Source of the DNA: Paenibacillus sp. HB172176
GTDB taxonomy: Bacteria > Bacillota > Bacilli > Paenibacillales > Paenibacillaceae
Assembly (NCBI RefSeq): GCF_011947265.1
Contig: NZ_JAATHD010000003.1
Coordinates: 248,001 to 312,000, forward strand
Direction of reading: 5' to 3'
Length of the DNA stretch: 64,000 nucleotides
The translations under genes were made by a program, and so were the position numbers. The notes beneath the pieces are model-generated. The model was not told where the DNA came from, searched no databases, and saw only the letters and a list, made by a program, of their open reading frames with translations. Each line of letters starts with the position of its first letter. Positions within the stretch are counted from its first letter, which is position 1. Below are positions 44,244 to 54,048 of the stretch, piece by piece.

Positions 44244-44429
44244 CTAACGAAGATTGATAACGTTAAGAGTATAAAAAAGGCATCCACTCCAATCTAACGA
44301 AGACTGATCGTCTTATTTCATGGTTTCAGGCTGAAATCCTGCTTACTTTGATGGAATAACGATATCAATATTCGTTAGATTCATGCAGGCCTGAGATTCA
44401 GGCGTTTAACGTTATGAGTCTTCGTTAGG
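44244..44429. repeat. Four-copy CTAACGAAG element, two forward and two reverse
   Basis: Consensus CTAACGAAGAyTGATaaCGTTA. Forward copies begin at 44244 and 44294; reverse copies span 44355-44378 and 44406-44429. The whole block forms a large inverted arrangement of about 185 bases. No gene is seen. Function unknown. Confidence 0.7.
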
Positions 44430-44855
44430 ACCCCATGTTTGGAGAATTAACAGTCATAAAGGAAGCTGAATAAACGGCAGGCTTTTCAGCTAGCAACTCC
44501 GCCAAGTCTGATTTCCATCAGAAGAATGGCAGGCATACAGTCAGCGCAGCTTTACTGCCATCTAAGGACGCCGTCAGGTGTTCTTCCTAGAAAATATAAG
44601 AAAGTATATGATTTCGCCGTACTTTCTCTATATTTCGCCGGATACCGTTTTTCGCTGAGTATGCTGCTTGTGCGACTACAGAAAAGACGGGAATGAAACG
44701 CGACCGCCGCTAAAAGGACGGCATAGCTGTCTCACCTTGAAAGAATTTATAAAATGCCGGGGTGGAGTGGTTTGCCTTCTCGGTCGACTCGCTTGCCCTC
44801 CCGGTCGACACGCCCAGGATGCCCAGGATCGGACGATTGGGATCCTTATCTCCGC

Positions 44856-45120
44856 GCAGTTCAAGAGCTGCAAGTCGAATTTATCGACTTGCGGCTCCCT
44901 CTCTGCGCAGTTCAAGCGCAGCAAGTCGAATTTATCGACTTGCGGCTCCCTCACTGCGCAGTTCAAGGGCTGCAAGTCGACTTTATCGACTTGTGGCTCC
45001 CTCCCCGCGCAGTTCAAGGGCTGCAAGTCGACTTTATCGACTTGCGGCTCCCACTCTGCGCAGTTCAAGCGCAGCAAGTCGACTTTATCGACTTGCAGCC
45101 CCCTCTCTGCGCTCTTCAAG
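44856..45120. repeat. Five tandem 51-bp repeats with palindromic core, plus partial sixth
   Basis: Units start at 44856, 44907, 44958, 45009 and 45060; a truncated copy starts at 45111. Each has GCAGTTCAAG, then a 7-bp palindrome AAGTCGA-xTTTA-TCGACTT, then a GGCTCCC stretch. Copies differ at only a few positions, some of them paired. Because 51 is a multiple of 3, long open frames run across both strands, but their proteins are plain repeats with no good start site. The rest of 43942-45379 shows no gene. Confidence 0.85.
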
Positions 45121-45379
45121 CTTCAGGAGTGTATCAGAAATTGCGCACAAAAAAAGGCCAACTTCCGATGACCTTCAATTTTAGTTACACTTTCTTGGCG
45201 TTTTCGGAAGGCTGGCGGCAAAGCCGGCGCTTGAGCATTTCGACATTAGCATCCGACTTATTTCGATCTTTTTCTTCTCGGAATTAACTTTCGTTAATTC
45301 TTTTTCGCATTCCCGTTTGCTAGAATCATAGGCGGTTCAGCAATGAAGCCATCAATATAAACGGGGAAGTGAAGAGATC

Positions 45380-48300
45380 ATGAAACCATTGAAGAAGCTG
45401 TTGAGTGCCGCGCTGGCGGGAGTTCTGTTCTTATCGGGGAGTTTGCCGGGGTCTACGCCGAAGGCATGGTCATATGCCGAGGAGAGTCAGTATCATTTTG
45501 AAAACATGACGCCCCGGCATCAATACGTATTTAGCAGCTTGTCGGATGTTGAGGTTGACGTCGCGGGAAGCGTGTATGTATCGGAATGGAGCTCTCCTGA
45601 TATTCGAATCTTCGATGAAGAGGGGAACGAGCAGACGCCATGGACGTTCGATACAGATCAATCATCCTTTAAGCTTGCCAAAGGGGCGGGCAACTTTCTC
45701 TATGCGGCGAGCCAAGACAAGGTGTGGAAGCTGGATATGTCCAAGCAGGGCGCGGATGCACTCGCTCGTATGTGGAATGGCGCGGAGCAGTTCTACTACA
45801 TTGAGGATCTTGCTTATAATGGTGTGACGGGAACGGCGGCGGGCGTGGATTCGGGCGACGACAGCATCTGGCTGTTCGATGAAGAGCTTGGTTCGATTCA
45901 TGTGGAGCAATATCGGGATCTAGATGAAGCGTTGCAAAGCTTCGGATACATTTCGGCCATCGCCGCGGATTCGGAAGGCAACTGGATTGTCGCGGAGAAT
46001 GGAGACGAGATCGTCATTCTGGACAGTGAATGGAATGAGCTTGATCGCATCCATCCTACTTTTGATCGGGAGCTGGAATACGAGGTTTGGATGGACAGTC
46101 TGGCTGTCGGAGCCGACGGAGCGCTCTATATAGGGGATTCAGATAATAGCATGCTTGCCAAATGGAAGGATGGCGCAGTTGTCGCCGAGCTTGGCGGCTA
46201 TGGCAACGACTCGGGGCAATTTGATGCTTTGAGAGGGATTGCGATCTCGCCAGGCGGAATTGTCTATACGGCGGACAGCTTTAACAATCGCATTCAGAAG
46301 TTCGATGGCGACTTGAAGCATCTTGCTTCCTGGGGATCCGAGGGAGGAGAAGAGGGAAGGTTCTATATTCCCGAGAATGTAAGCGTCGGTCCGGATGGCA
46401 TCGTCTATGTCGCGGATCAAGGGAACGAACGAGTGCAGGCCTTTAACTCGGATCTGCAATTCCTGGACGCCATGGGCCAGGAGGGGTTCAGTCCATACGG
46501 AATTGCCGTTCGAGCGGATGGGCAAGTATTCATAACGAGCGACAGTTCACTGCTGAGATATGACCCGGAAACCCGGCTGGTTGAGGGGATTGACAGCAGC
46601 TTGGGTTATCCTTACGATCTGGATTTTGATTCCGAGGGAAATCTCTATGTGGCGAATACTTCCGGTTATCGAATCGAGAAGTATGAGGTAGATGAGAATG
46701 ACGTCTATCATAAAATAGATCGCAACGGCCAGGCCGAGGACTGGTTCATAGGAGAGCCGGATTATGACGGCGGTTATTTCTATTTCCATCCTCGCAGCAT
46801 TGCGGTCGACGGTGAGCGAGGTATCGTGTACGCCTCCGACACAAAGCATATTCAGACCTTCTCCTTAGACGGAGAGTTGCTCGACTCGGATTGGTTTGGT
46901 TACCCGGAAGATTCCGAAAATTTTATAACCGATGTCGCACTGGATGCCATCGGCAATGTCTATTTCAGTAATTATAATACGAATCTGGTCACAAAGCTGG
47001 ATCCTTCAGGGGCGTATATCACAAGCTGGGGCGGGACAGGCATTGACCCCGGACGCTTTGGGCAAATCGAGAAGCTCGCGGTGGACGGGGAAGGCAATGT
47101 GTATGTGACGGACGGGACGGACAGCGGATATTCGCGACTGGTCAAATTCGCGTTCGACGGCAATCGACTGACGGATATCAGTCTGTCAGGAGCAGCGCTG
47201 CAGGAAGAATTCTCTGCCGACAGGATGATGTATTCGGTTGAGATGAGCGCGGAGACGGACAGCTTCACCATAACGCCAGAAGCATTCGATGATTCTGCAG
47301 AGGTGTTGGTGAACGGAAGCGAAACGATAAGCGGCTCGCCATCAAGCGATATTCAGGTGGCGGCAGGCGAAACGAAGCAAATCGATATCGAAGTGACGGC
47401 AACGGATGGTCAGTCGAGAACTTATACGCTAACCGTTCATCGCGCTGAAGCCGCAGCCGGCGGTGGAGATGAAGGCGGCGGTAGCGGTGAGGGTGACGGC
47501 AGCGGAGGTAACGGAGGCAATGGAGGTAACGGAGGCAATGGAGGCAATGGCGACGGCAGCGGGGATAATGGAGGTAACGGAGACAGCGGCAGCAATGGAT
47601 CCGACAATGGCGACAGCGGCAGCAATGGAACCGACAACGGCAATGCCGGCGGGGAGTCGTCTGCTGGCGGCGAAGAGGAGCAGCCGACATCTTCAGGCAG
47701 CGTAATGGCAGAATTGTCGAACGACGGGGGAGCGCCAATCGCGATTGTGGATGAAAGCAAGCTGGAGCAAGCGCTCGACGACAGGATTGCGACTGGCAAT
47801 AGCAGAGGCAAATTGGTAGCTATTTCCATTCCCGCAACGGACTCCGGTTCGGTAGGACAAGTTCGAATTCCAGTGAAAATGCTGGAGAAGGCGCGGGTGA
47901 ACGGTATTTCGATTGAGCTCAAATACGAGAATGTGTCCGTGACGATTCCGGCCGGCGCTATTAGCAGCAGCGATCTGCAGCAAGCAGCATATATCGATTT
48001 CTCGCAGTCGGTAGCTGACAAAGCATACACAGACAGAATATTGCGGCAGGCGGCGGGCAAATCTGAAGGTTACACGCCGATTCCTGTGCTGTATCAATTC
48101 GAATTGGAATTGACCGATGGCAACGGAGCAAGCAAGTTAATCAGCCGCTTCAGCAAACCGCTCACAATTGCTATAAGCGTTGATGAAGTTCAGCAGGCCA
48201 TGATTCAAGATAAAAGGAAAACAGGCGTGTATTATGTTACGGCTGAAGGCGCTGTTGCCTTTATGGGCGGGAAATGGATGGATGGCGAGCTTGCTTTCCA

Positions 48301-48898
48301 AACCAACCATTTCAGCGATTATGCCATTATGCAGTATGACAAATCATTCTCGGATGTGGGAGAAGGCTGGTCGAAGTCATACATTGAGCTTCTAGCGGCG
48401 CGCCATATTGCTAGCGGCACAGTGGAGTCGGCCTTCTCGCCTCAGGGGATTGTGACAAGAGCTCAATTCGCTGCGTTTCTTGGACGGGCGCTCCAATTGG
48501 GAGCCAGCGAAGAGGGAGCTTCATTCCCGGATGTAAGCGGCAATGCTTATTATTCCGGTTATGTCTCCGAGCTTAGCCGAATCGGCATTATTCAAGGCTA
48601 TGAGGACGGCAGCTTCCAGCCGGAGGCGACCATCACGAGAGAACAGCTTGCCGTGATGATGCTGCGCGCCTATGAATATGCAGCAGGAGAAAGTGCTGAT
48701 CCAGGCAACGGAGACGTCGCAGAATTTACTGATATGGATGAAGCCAGCGGTTATGCGGTGAACAGCATTCGGGCCGCAGCCAAGCTGGGACTCATTAACG
48801 GAAATGGAGACGGAAGCTTTACTCCGCTCGCCCCAGCAACTCGCGAGCAAGCGGCGAAGCTGCTGATCGAGCTGCTTGAGAAAGCGGGATGGCTGTAG
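45380..48898 (+). CDS. Large secreted surface protein: NHL-type propeller, cadherin-like domain, SLH domains
   Basis: A signal peptide (about 33 residues) opens this 1172-residue protein. Residues about 40-595 are NHL-like beta-propeller repeats (for example GIVYTADSFNNRIQKFDG and GIVYVADQGNERVQAF). A cadherin-like beta-sandwich follows at about 598-690, then a Gly/Asn/Asp/Ser linker of about 65 residues built from near-tandem codons. A further all-beta part (about 770-985) precedes three SLH domains (from about 989) that bind the cell-wall polymer. ATG with GGGAAGTG upstream. It may be a surface scaffold or sensor; no enzymatic motif is seen. Confidence 0.88.
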   Translation: MKPLKKLLSAALAGVLFLSGSLPGSTPKAWSYAEESQYHFENMTPRHQYVFSSLSDVEVDVAGSVYVSEWSSPDIRIFDEEGNEQTPWTFDTDQSSFKLAKGAGNFLYAASQDKVWKLDMSKQGADALARMWNGAEQFYYIEDLAYNGVTGTAAGVDSGDDSIWLFDEELGSIHVEQYRDLDEALQSFGYISAIAADSEGNWIVAENGDEIVILDSEWNELDRIHPTFDRELEYEVWMDSLAVGADGALYIGDSDNSMLAKWKDGAVVAELGGYGNDSGQFDALRGIAISPGGIVYTADSFNNRIQKFDGDLKHLASWGSEGGEEGRFYIPENVSVGPDGIVYVADQGNERVQAFNSDLQFLDAMGQEGFSPYGIAVRADGQVFITSDSSLLRYDPETRLVEGIDSSLGYPYDLDFDSEGNLYVANTSGYRIEKYEVDENDVYHKIDRNGQAEDWFIGEPDYDGGYFYFHPRSIAVDGERGIVYASDTKHIQTFSLDGELLDSDWFGYPEDSENFITDVALDAIGNVYFSNYNTNLVTKLDPSGAYITSWGGTGIDPGRFGQIEKLAVDGEGNVYVTDGTDSGYSRLVKFAFDGNRLTDISLSGAALQEEFSADRMMYSVEMSAETDSFTITPEAFDDSAEVLVNGSETISGSPSSDIQVAAGETKQIDIEVTATDGQSRTYTLTVHRAEAAAGGGDEGGGSGEGDGSGGNGGNGGNGGNGGNGDGSGDNGGNGDSGSNGSDNGDSGSNGTDNGNAGGESSAGGEEEQPTSSGSVMAELSNDGGAPIAIVDESKLEQALDDRIATGNSRGKLVAISIPATDSGSVGQVRIPVKMLEKARVNGISIELKYENVSVTIPAGAISSSDLQQAAYIDFSQSVADKAYTDRILRQAAGKSEGYTPIPVLYQFELELTDGNGASKLISRFSKPLTIAISVDEVQQAMIQDKRKTGVYYVTAEGAVAFMGGKWMDGELAFQTNHFSDYAIMQYDKSFSDVGEGWSKSYIELLAARHIASGTVESAFSPQGIVTRAQFAAFLGRALQLGASEEGASFPDVSGNAYYSGYVSELSRIGIIQGYEDGSFQPEATITREQLAVMMLRAYEYAAGESADPGNGDVAEFTDMDEASGYAVNSIRAAAKLGLINGNGDGSFTPLAPATREQAAKLLIELLEKAGWL

Positions 48899-49065
48899 CT
48901 TGCTGCAGCAAGGAGCCTCTATAGGGTAATTCTGAATGGGGCTATTTTCCAGTAATCGATTGTAAGCTGCATTAGAGCTTTGTTTTCAAGTTGTTGATTG
49001 GGAATTTCCACAGGAGTGAATTTCGCAGGAGTGAATGAAGAGTAAATAGAGAATGAAGAATAAGG

Positions 49066-49098
49066 AGAGCCCCTGAGCAAATTGCTCAAGGGCTCTTC
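49066..49098 (+). terminator. Terminator after the SLH protein gene
   Basis: GAGCCC with GGGCTC outer arms and TGAGCAA/TTGCTCA inner arms, then a TTCGTTG tail. It stands between two convergent genes. Confidence 0.75.
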
Positions 49099-49126
49099 GT
49101 TGTCGCTGCTCAGCATTGTAGTATCA

Positions 49127-49172
49127 GCGCAACGTCGGTCGACACTGCAACGCCGAAAATCAGCGTTACAGC
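49127..49172. repeat. Copy of the GCAACGCCGA...CAGCG element
   Basis: GCAACGCCGAAAATCAGCGT at 49147-49166 matches the 24.0 kb repeat except that TTTT is AAAA, as if the middle were inverted. A partial relative lies near 49135. It touches the 3' end of the dehydrogenase gene. Confidence 0.6.
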
Positions 49173-50176
49173 TTAACGACCGCCTTGATGATCTCGTCGT
49201 CGCGAAGGCCTTCCAGATAGTCCTGTACTTCCTCCAGACTTACAGCCGTAATTAGCGAATCCAACTCGAAAGCGCCTTTCTCAATCAGGCGGATTGCCCG
49301 CAGTTGGGTATCCGGATAGGTGAAGGTGCCGATCAAGCGAAGCTCCTTGCGGAAAATTTCATAAGGCTCGATCGGCAGCGCCTTGCCTTGCGGATACGCG
49401 GCGAATAGCAGAACATCGCCGCCCGGCTTCGTCGCGTTCACACACTGCGTCAGCACGCCGCCGGCGCCGGCGCAGTCGACCGTGAAATCGAGATCCTTCA
49501 GCTTGGTCATCATTGACGGCTCGCTGAACGGATCGATGGTTGCGAATCCCAACTCATTAGCAACCTGACGCTTATGCGCTTGCGGCTCGACGAGAATGAC
49601 TTCGGTTGCACCCTGCAACTGGATAGCCTGAAGCATGAGCTGGCCGATAAAGCCGCCTCCGAAGACTGCGGCTCGAGTGCCCGCCTTGATCTCCAGACGA
49701 TCGAGTCCGTGAAGGACGCATGAGATCGGCTCGGCCAAGCAAGCTTTGAGCGGATCGATCATCGGCAGCACATTGTAGAGCAACTGCTCGGGAACCACGC
49801 AATATAGAGACATGCCCCCGTCCAGATTAACGCCGAGAGCTTGCATATTGCTGCATAGATGCGGTCGACCCTCCAGGCAGGCTTGGCAATGCCGGCACCA
49901 TATGTTCGGGTTAATGGTGACGAATTGCCCGATTTCCACATTTGCGACCCCGGAGCCCAACGCTTCAATATGACCGGCGAATTCATGTCCAGGCACGACT
50001 GGCAGCGTAGCCGGATAACTGCCATGATAGATATGTCTGTCCGTGCCGCATATGCCGCATGCGGCTACCTTGACAAGAACCTCATGCTCGCGCAGCTTGG
50101 GCAACGACTGTTCTGCTATGCTCATATGGCCGGGGCTGGTCAATCTAAGCGATGGAAAGGCTAGTGTTGTGCTCAT
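49166..50176 (-). CDS. Zinc-dependent alcohol/polyol dehydrogenase (MDR family)
   Basis: This 336-residue MDR enzyme has the catalytic zinc ligands in CGICGTDRHIYHG and PGHEFAGHIE. The structural zinc site CRHCQACLEGRPHLC has four Cys, and the nucleotide loop is GGGFIGQLMLQ. Sorbitol-, threonine- or galactitol-dehydrogenase-like. ATG 50176 has GAGGGG upstream. It is divergent from the pectin transporter operon, which suggests a role in sugar or polyol oxidation from the same substrates. Confidence 0.88.
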   Translation of the reverse strand: MSTTLAFPSLRLTSPGHMSIAEQSLPKLREHEVLVKVAACGICGTDRHIYHGSYPATLPVVPGHEFAGHIEALGSGVANVEIGQFVTINPNIWCRHCQACLEGRPHLCSNMQALGVNLDGGMSLYCVVPEQLLYNVLPMIDPLKACLAEPISCVLHGLDRLEIKAGTRAAVFGGGFIGQLMLQAIQLQGATEVILVEPQAHKRQVANELGFATIDPFSEPSMMTKLKDLDFTVDCAGAGGVLTQCVNATKPGGDVLLFAAYPQGKALPIEPYEIFRKELRLIGTFTYPDTQLRAIRLIEKGAFELDSLITAVSLEEVQDYLEGLRDDEIIKAVVKL

Positions 50177-50305
50177 AACGTTGCTCCCCTCCTGAATGTC
50201 GAATCATGGATTTTCGAATTGAGTTTGTTGTCTACTGAATCGCGTTGCGTCTATTGTCTTAGCATAAAGAAGCAAATAGGGGCTGTCAATGCGGCAAACG
50301 CCGTT

Positions 50306-50400
50306 AATCCGCGCTGTTAGCGGATTTATGAGCAATCTAACCAATCCTTTTGCCCATATACATATCCTCCAGAACAGGATAATTCCCGTATTTGTTAACG
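50306..50400. promoter_or_regulatory. Gap before the transporter operon: inverted repeat and repeat relative
   Basis: AATCCGC and GCGGATT arms (50306-50326, 7-base loop) could be an operator. Further on, ACAGGATAATTCCCGTATTTG resembles the 24.2 kb repeats. No gene is seen in 50177-50480. Promoter boxes could not be assigned with confidence. Confidence 0.4.
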
Positions 50401-50480
50401 CCGAGGAGGATCGCTCGATTGTGAATGCGCTGCCATGGAAGGTACGATAGCGTTACTTAATCGAAGGAGGGTTGCAGCAT

Positions 50481-51455
50481 ATGGCAGAATGGATAGGCCC
50501 CTCGGAGTCAGACTCCCTAGACACAGCCAAGACGAAGCAGAGAAAGCGGGCATCAGAGAGCCGGATTCTCGCTAATATGAGAAAGCACTGGATCCTGTAC
50601 CTGATGATTCTGCCGGGCGTTCTATACTACATTATTTTTAAGTATGTGCCGCTGGCAGGGAGTGTCATCGCGTTTCAGGATTATCAGATTTTCAAAGGCA
50701 TGGGCGGCAGCGAGTGGGTTGGCTTTGCGAACTTTAAGTACATTTTCGCTTACCAGGATTTCTACACCGTGCTCAGGAATACGTCGGTCATTGCCTTGTA
50801 TCACCTGATTTTCGGCTTTCCGGCTCCTATTATCCTGGCATTATTGTTTAATGAAGTAAGGGTGATGCTGGCAAAACGCTTCATGCAAAGTCTGTTCTAC
50901 TTGCCTCATTTTCTTTCCTGGGTTGTTGTCGGCGGCATCGTTTTTGAGCTTCTTTCCAATGAAGGGGTGCTCAACGCCGTGCGGGGATGGATGGGAATGG
51001 ACCCGATTCTATTCATGCAAGAGCAGAAATATTTCCGTTCCATCGTCGTCATATCCGGAATTTGGAAGGATGTCGGATGGGGAACGATTATTTACCTGGC
51101 CGCAATTGCAGGGATCAATCCGAACTTATATGAGGCGGCGGTTATGGACGGAGCCAATCGCTGGAAGCAGTCGATCTACATTACGCTCCCGACGATGTTT
51201 CCGACCATTCTGGTCCTGTTCCTGCTGAATATCGGCAATTTCCTTGAGCTGGGCTTCGATCAGATTTATAATCTGCTCACTCCGATGACGTATTCGGTCG
51301 GCGATATTATCGAGACCTATGTGTACCGGGCCGGGGTTCTGCAAGGGCAGTACAGCGTCACGACCGCGATCGGATTATTCCAATCGGTAATCGGCTTCGC
51401 GTTGCTGTGGATCTTCAATCGGATGGCTAGAAAAACGGAACAGGGGTTGTGGTGA
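50481..51455 (+). CDS. ABC transporter permease, LplB-like (sugar uptake)
   Basis: This first permease of a carbohydrate ABC importer has six membrane helices, an N-terminal basic lead and the EAA loop EAAVMDGANRWKQSIYITLP. The LYYIIFKYVPLAGSVIAFQDYQI opening is typical of the Lpl/YtrF/YesP group for complex oligosaccharides. ATG 50481 has AAGGAGG 10 bases upstream; an earlier TTG is too close. The stop overlaps the second permease's ATG by 1 base. No ATPase gene is near; these systems share MsmX-type ATPases. Confidence 0.92.
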   Translation: MAEWIGPSESDSLDTAKTKQRKRASESRILANMRKHWILYLMILPGVLYYIIFKYVPLAGSVIAFQDYQIFKGMGGSEWVGFANFKYIFAYQDFYTVLRNTSVIALYHLIFGFPAPIILALLFNEVRVMLAKRFMQSLFYLPHFLSWVVVGGIVFELLSNEGVLNAVRGWMGMDPILFMQEQKYFRSIVVISGIWKDVGWGTIIYLAAIAGINPNLYEAAVMDGANRWKQSIYITLPTMFPTILVLFLLNIGNFLELGFDQIYNLLTPMTYSVGDIIETYVYRAGVLQGQYSVTTAIGLFQSVIGFALLWIFNRMARKTEQGLW

Positions 51456-52324
51456 TGAAGCTAACCAGAGGCGATAAAGCATTCCAGTTGTTCAACTACT
51501 TCTTTCTGTTTGCCGCTGCGGCTTCCATGCTGCTTCCGCTGCTGCAACTGCTGGCCGTTTCCTTCAGCTCGCCGATTGCGGCCGATTCGAAGGAGGTCTT
51601 CCTGCTCCCGGTCGATTTCACTACCGCCTCATGGGGGCAGGTGCTTCATAATTCCGGGCTGTGGAAGTCCTTCGGAATCACGCTCTACATCACGGTCGGA
51701 GGAACGATTCTTAGCATGCTGTTTTCCGTGCTTACCGCTTATCCGCTAGCTCATAAGGACTTTCTGCTGAAGAGGCCCGTCATGTTCGGCATCATCATTA
51801 CGATGATTTTCAATGCGCCGATGATTCCGTTCTTCCTTACCGTTCGTCAGTTCGGCATGATGAATTCGCTCTGGGCTCTGGTACTGCCCGGCGTCATCGG
51901 AACCTTCAACATGATTATTATCCGCACCTTCTTCATGGGACTGCCGAAGGAGCTTGACGATTCCGCCCGAATCGACGGATGCAGCGATGCAGGCATTCTG
52001 TTCCGGATTTTCCTTCCGCTGTCCAAGCCGGTACTCGCCACAGTGAGTCTGTTCTACGCGGTCGGTTACTGGAACACCTTCTCCAGAGCGGTATTATTCA
52101 TTCGTGATCCGGAGAAATGGCCGCTGCAGATGAAGCTTAGAGCTTACCTGACATCTCCGGAAGAATTGGCCTCGGTGAATATGTTTCTGGGGGATTATGA
52201 TTTTAACACAACCACGCTTAAGGCGGCGACTATACTATTCGCCACGATTCCGATCGTGCTTGTTTATCCGTACCTGCAGAAGTACTTCGTCAAGGGTTCC
52301 ATGCTGGGGTCGTTGAAGGAATAG
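51455..52324 (+). CDS. ABC transporter permease, LplC-like
   Basis: The second permease (289 residues) has six helices and the EAA-type loop KELDDSARIDGCSDAGILFRIFLPLSKP. It pairs with the upstream permease, whose stop overlaps its ATG (TGATG). A hundred bases separate it from the binding-protein gene. AGGGG is 8 bases upstream of ATG 51455. Confidence 0.92.
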   Translation: MKLTRGDKAFQLFNYFFLFAAAASMLLPLLQLLAVSFSSPIAADSKEVFLLPVDFTTASWGQVLHNSGLWKSFGITLYITVGGTILSMLFSVLTAYPLAHKDFLLKRPVMFGIIITMIFNAPMIPFFLTVRQFGMMNSLWALVLPGVIGTFNMIIIRTFFMGLPKELDDSARIDGCSDAGILFRIFLPLSKPVLATVSLFYAVGYWNTFSRAVLFIRDPEKWPLQMKLRAYLTSPEELASVNMFLGDYDFNTTTLKAATILFATIPIVLVYPYLQKYFVKGSMLGSLKE

Positions 52325-52424
52325 GGATGGATAAGTTGAACGATTGTGTCTTACCGACATGTTGCTGCGAGTACAGATCAATCTTAAAGAGGTTGTTGCC
52401 ATTATAAAGGGAGGTACGATGTAT

Positions 52425-53969
52425 ATGAAAAAATGGTTTGGAAAATCGACGAAAATGTCTGCGGTTGCTGCTTTGCTGGCGGTAACCATGATTACGGGAT
52501 GCTCGAATAATGGAAATGCCGGAAAGAACGCTAACGCCGGAGAAGAGGGAGATCAGCCTGTGGTCGTGAAGGTGTTCAAGAGCCATATGGGCGTTGGCAC
52601 GCTCCCCGACCATGATAACCCGCATGTGAAATACGTGGAGGAGAAGACGGGCGTCATCTATGAGCTGATGTCGACGCCGCCGGGCTCCGAGCCGACCGAA
52701 TATTTGAATCTGATGATCGCATCCGACGAGCTCCCGGACATTCTTCGTCCCATTGGCGGAATCGAGCAGACGCTGATCAAGCAGGGCGGTGCGCTGCCGC
52801 TCGAGGATTTGCTGCCGAAGTACGCGCCGAATGTATGGAAGAATATTCCTGAAGAAGCTTGGGATATTGTTCGTTCGGCGTCGCCGGACGGCCATATCTA
52901 TTATGTGCCGAAGGTATTCCTCGTTCCTGAACGCGCGCCGATGATCCGCCAGGATTGGCTGGATAAGCTCGGCCTCGAAATGCCGAAGACGCTCGAGGAG
53001 TACAAGGATGTGCTGCGCGCCTTCCGCGACGGGGATCCGAACGGCAATGGCAAGCAGGATGAACTGCCAACCTCCGGACGCGAATACGGGAAGTGGATGG
53101 ATCATCTCTTCGGCATGTTCGGCGTTGCGATGTGGGAGGGCTTGCCTGAATGGGATATTTACGATGGAGAAATCGGCTATGCAGGCGTTTCCGACAACAT
53201 GAAGGCGGCTATCGCTTTTATTCGCGATCTGTATTCGGAGAAGCTGCTCGACAATGAAACGTTCCTGAACAAAGGCGATGTATGGACGGCCAAAATCAAC
53301 AATAATCTCGTAGGCAGCTGGTACCATCTCCCGGCCAACCTGAGAGACCGTTACACCGCGATGCTTAAGGGCGCGCCGGAAGCTTATGTCACGGGTATGC
53401 CGATGCCCGAGGTAGACGGCTATGAAGGCTTCGTTACGATGAAGAGCATGGGCGAGCCCGAATGGGTCATTCCAACCGCTGCCGAAGACAAAGCCCCTGC
53501 AGCGCTGAAGCTGCTCGACTTCTTCTATAACAAAGATAACGATGAATTCGTGAGGTTCGGAATCGAGGGCTTGCAGCATGAAGTGGTAGACGGCAAGAAG
53601 GTGCTGCTGCCGCCTGAGGATGACCGTCCGCTGGCGCTCGGCATGCGCAATCTGACGACGGAGGAGGATATGGCGATTCGCATCAAGGAGACGATTCCTG
53701 AGGATATGCAGAAGATGGTGTCGGATATCTTCGAGGTCAGCAAAGCAGACGCGCGCAGAATAGCGGGTGACGGCTTGCCGAACACCGTATATGAAGGTTT
53801 CCCCGATATCCAATCGCATAAGCTGTTCCAGGAATATCTCACCAAGATCGTCATTGGCGAATGGCCGATCGAGAAGTTCGACGAATTCGTGGACCGTTGG
53901 AAGAAGTCGGGCGGCGACAAGGTCACCGAGCGCGTGCGCGAATGGTATGCGAAGGTGAAAGGCGAATAG
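52425..53969 (+). CDS. Extracellular sugar-binding lipoprotein (LplA-like)
   Basis: The signal peptide and lipobox (VTMITGC) mark a membrane-anchored binding protein of about 514 residues. The mature part fits the family-1 LplA-type solute-binding proteins: EEKTGVIYELMSTPPGSEPTEYLNLMIASDELPDI near the N-terminus and DGDPNGNGKQDELPTSGR in a hinge loop. The last has a DxNxNGxxDE pattern like a calcium site. It captures oligosaccharides for the two permeases. Either ATG (52419 or 52425) works; the latter has AGGGAGG 10 bases upstream. A hairpin follows. Confidence 0.9.
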   Translation: MKKWFGKSTKMSAVAALLAVTMITGCSNNGNAGKNANAGEEGDQPVVVKVFKSHMGVGTLPDHDNPHVKYVEEKTGVIYELMSTPPGSEPTEYLNLMIASDELPDILRPIGGIEQTLIKQGGALPLEDLLPKYAPNVWKNIPEEAWDIVRSASPDGHIYYVPKVFLVPERAPMIRQDWLDKLGLEMPKTLEEYKDVLRAFRDGDPNGNGKQDELPTSGREYGKWMDHLFGMFGVAMWEGLPEWDIYDGEIGYAGVSDNMKAAIAFIRDLYSEKLLDNETFLNKGDVWTAKINNNLVGSWYHLPANLRDRYTAMLKGAPEAYVTGMPMPEVDGYEGFVTMKSMGEPEWVIPTAAEDKAPAALKLLDFFYNKDNDEFVRFGIEGLQHEVVDGKKVLLPPEDDRPLALGMRNLTTEEDMAIRIKETIPEDMQKMVSDIFEVSKADARRIAGDGLPNTVYEGFPDIQSHKLFQEYLTKIVIGEWPIEKFDEFVDRWKKSGGDKVTERVREWYAKVKGE

Positions 53970-53977
53970 AACAGAGA

Positions 53978-54008
53978 GTCAGGGTCGCCATGCTATGTCG
54001 ACCCTGAC
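53978..54008 (+). terminator. Hairpin after the binding-protein gene
   Basis: GTCAGGGTCG pairs with CGACCCTGAC around an 11-base loop. There is no T-tract; such hairpins often stabilise the binding-protein mRNA and lower expression of later genes. Confidence 0.6.
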
Positions 54009-54048
54009 GACATGATTTGGAAGACTGGAGAGAAAGGTTTGATTTGCA

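Noticed and set aside
44856..45120. Possible CRISPR array
   Set aside because: Copies are directly joined, 51 bp each, with no unique spacers and no cas genes nearby.
44668..45287. Long open reading frames on both strands over the tandem repeat
   Set aside because: They arise because 51 is divisible by 3; the proteins are simple repeats and have no good ribosome binding sites.
48919..49116. 65-codon minus-strand frame after the SLH protein gene
   Set aside because: It crosses the terminator and shows no start site or domain.
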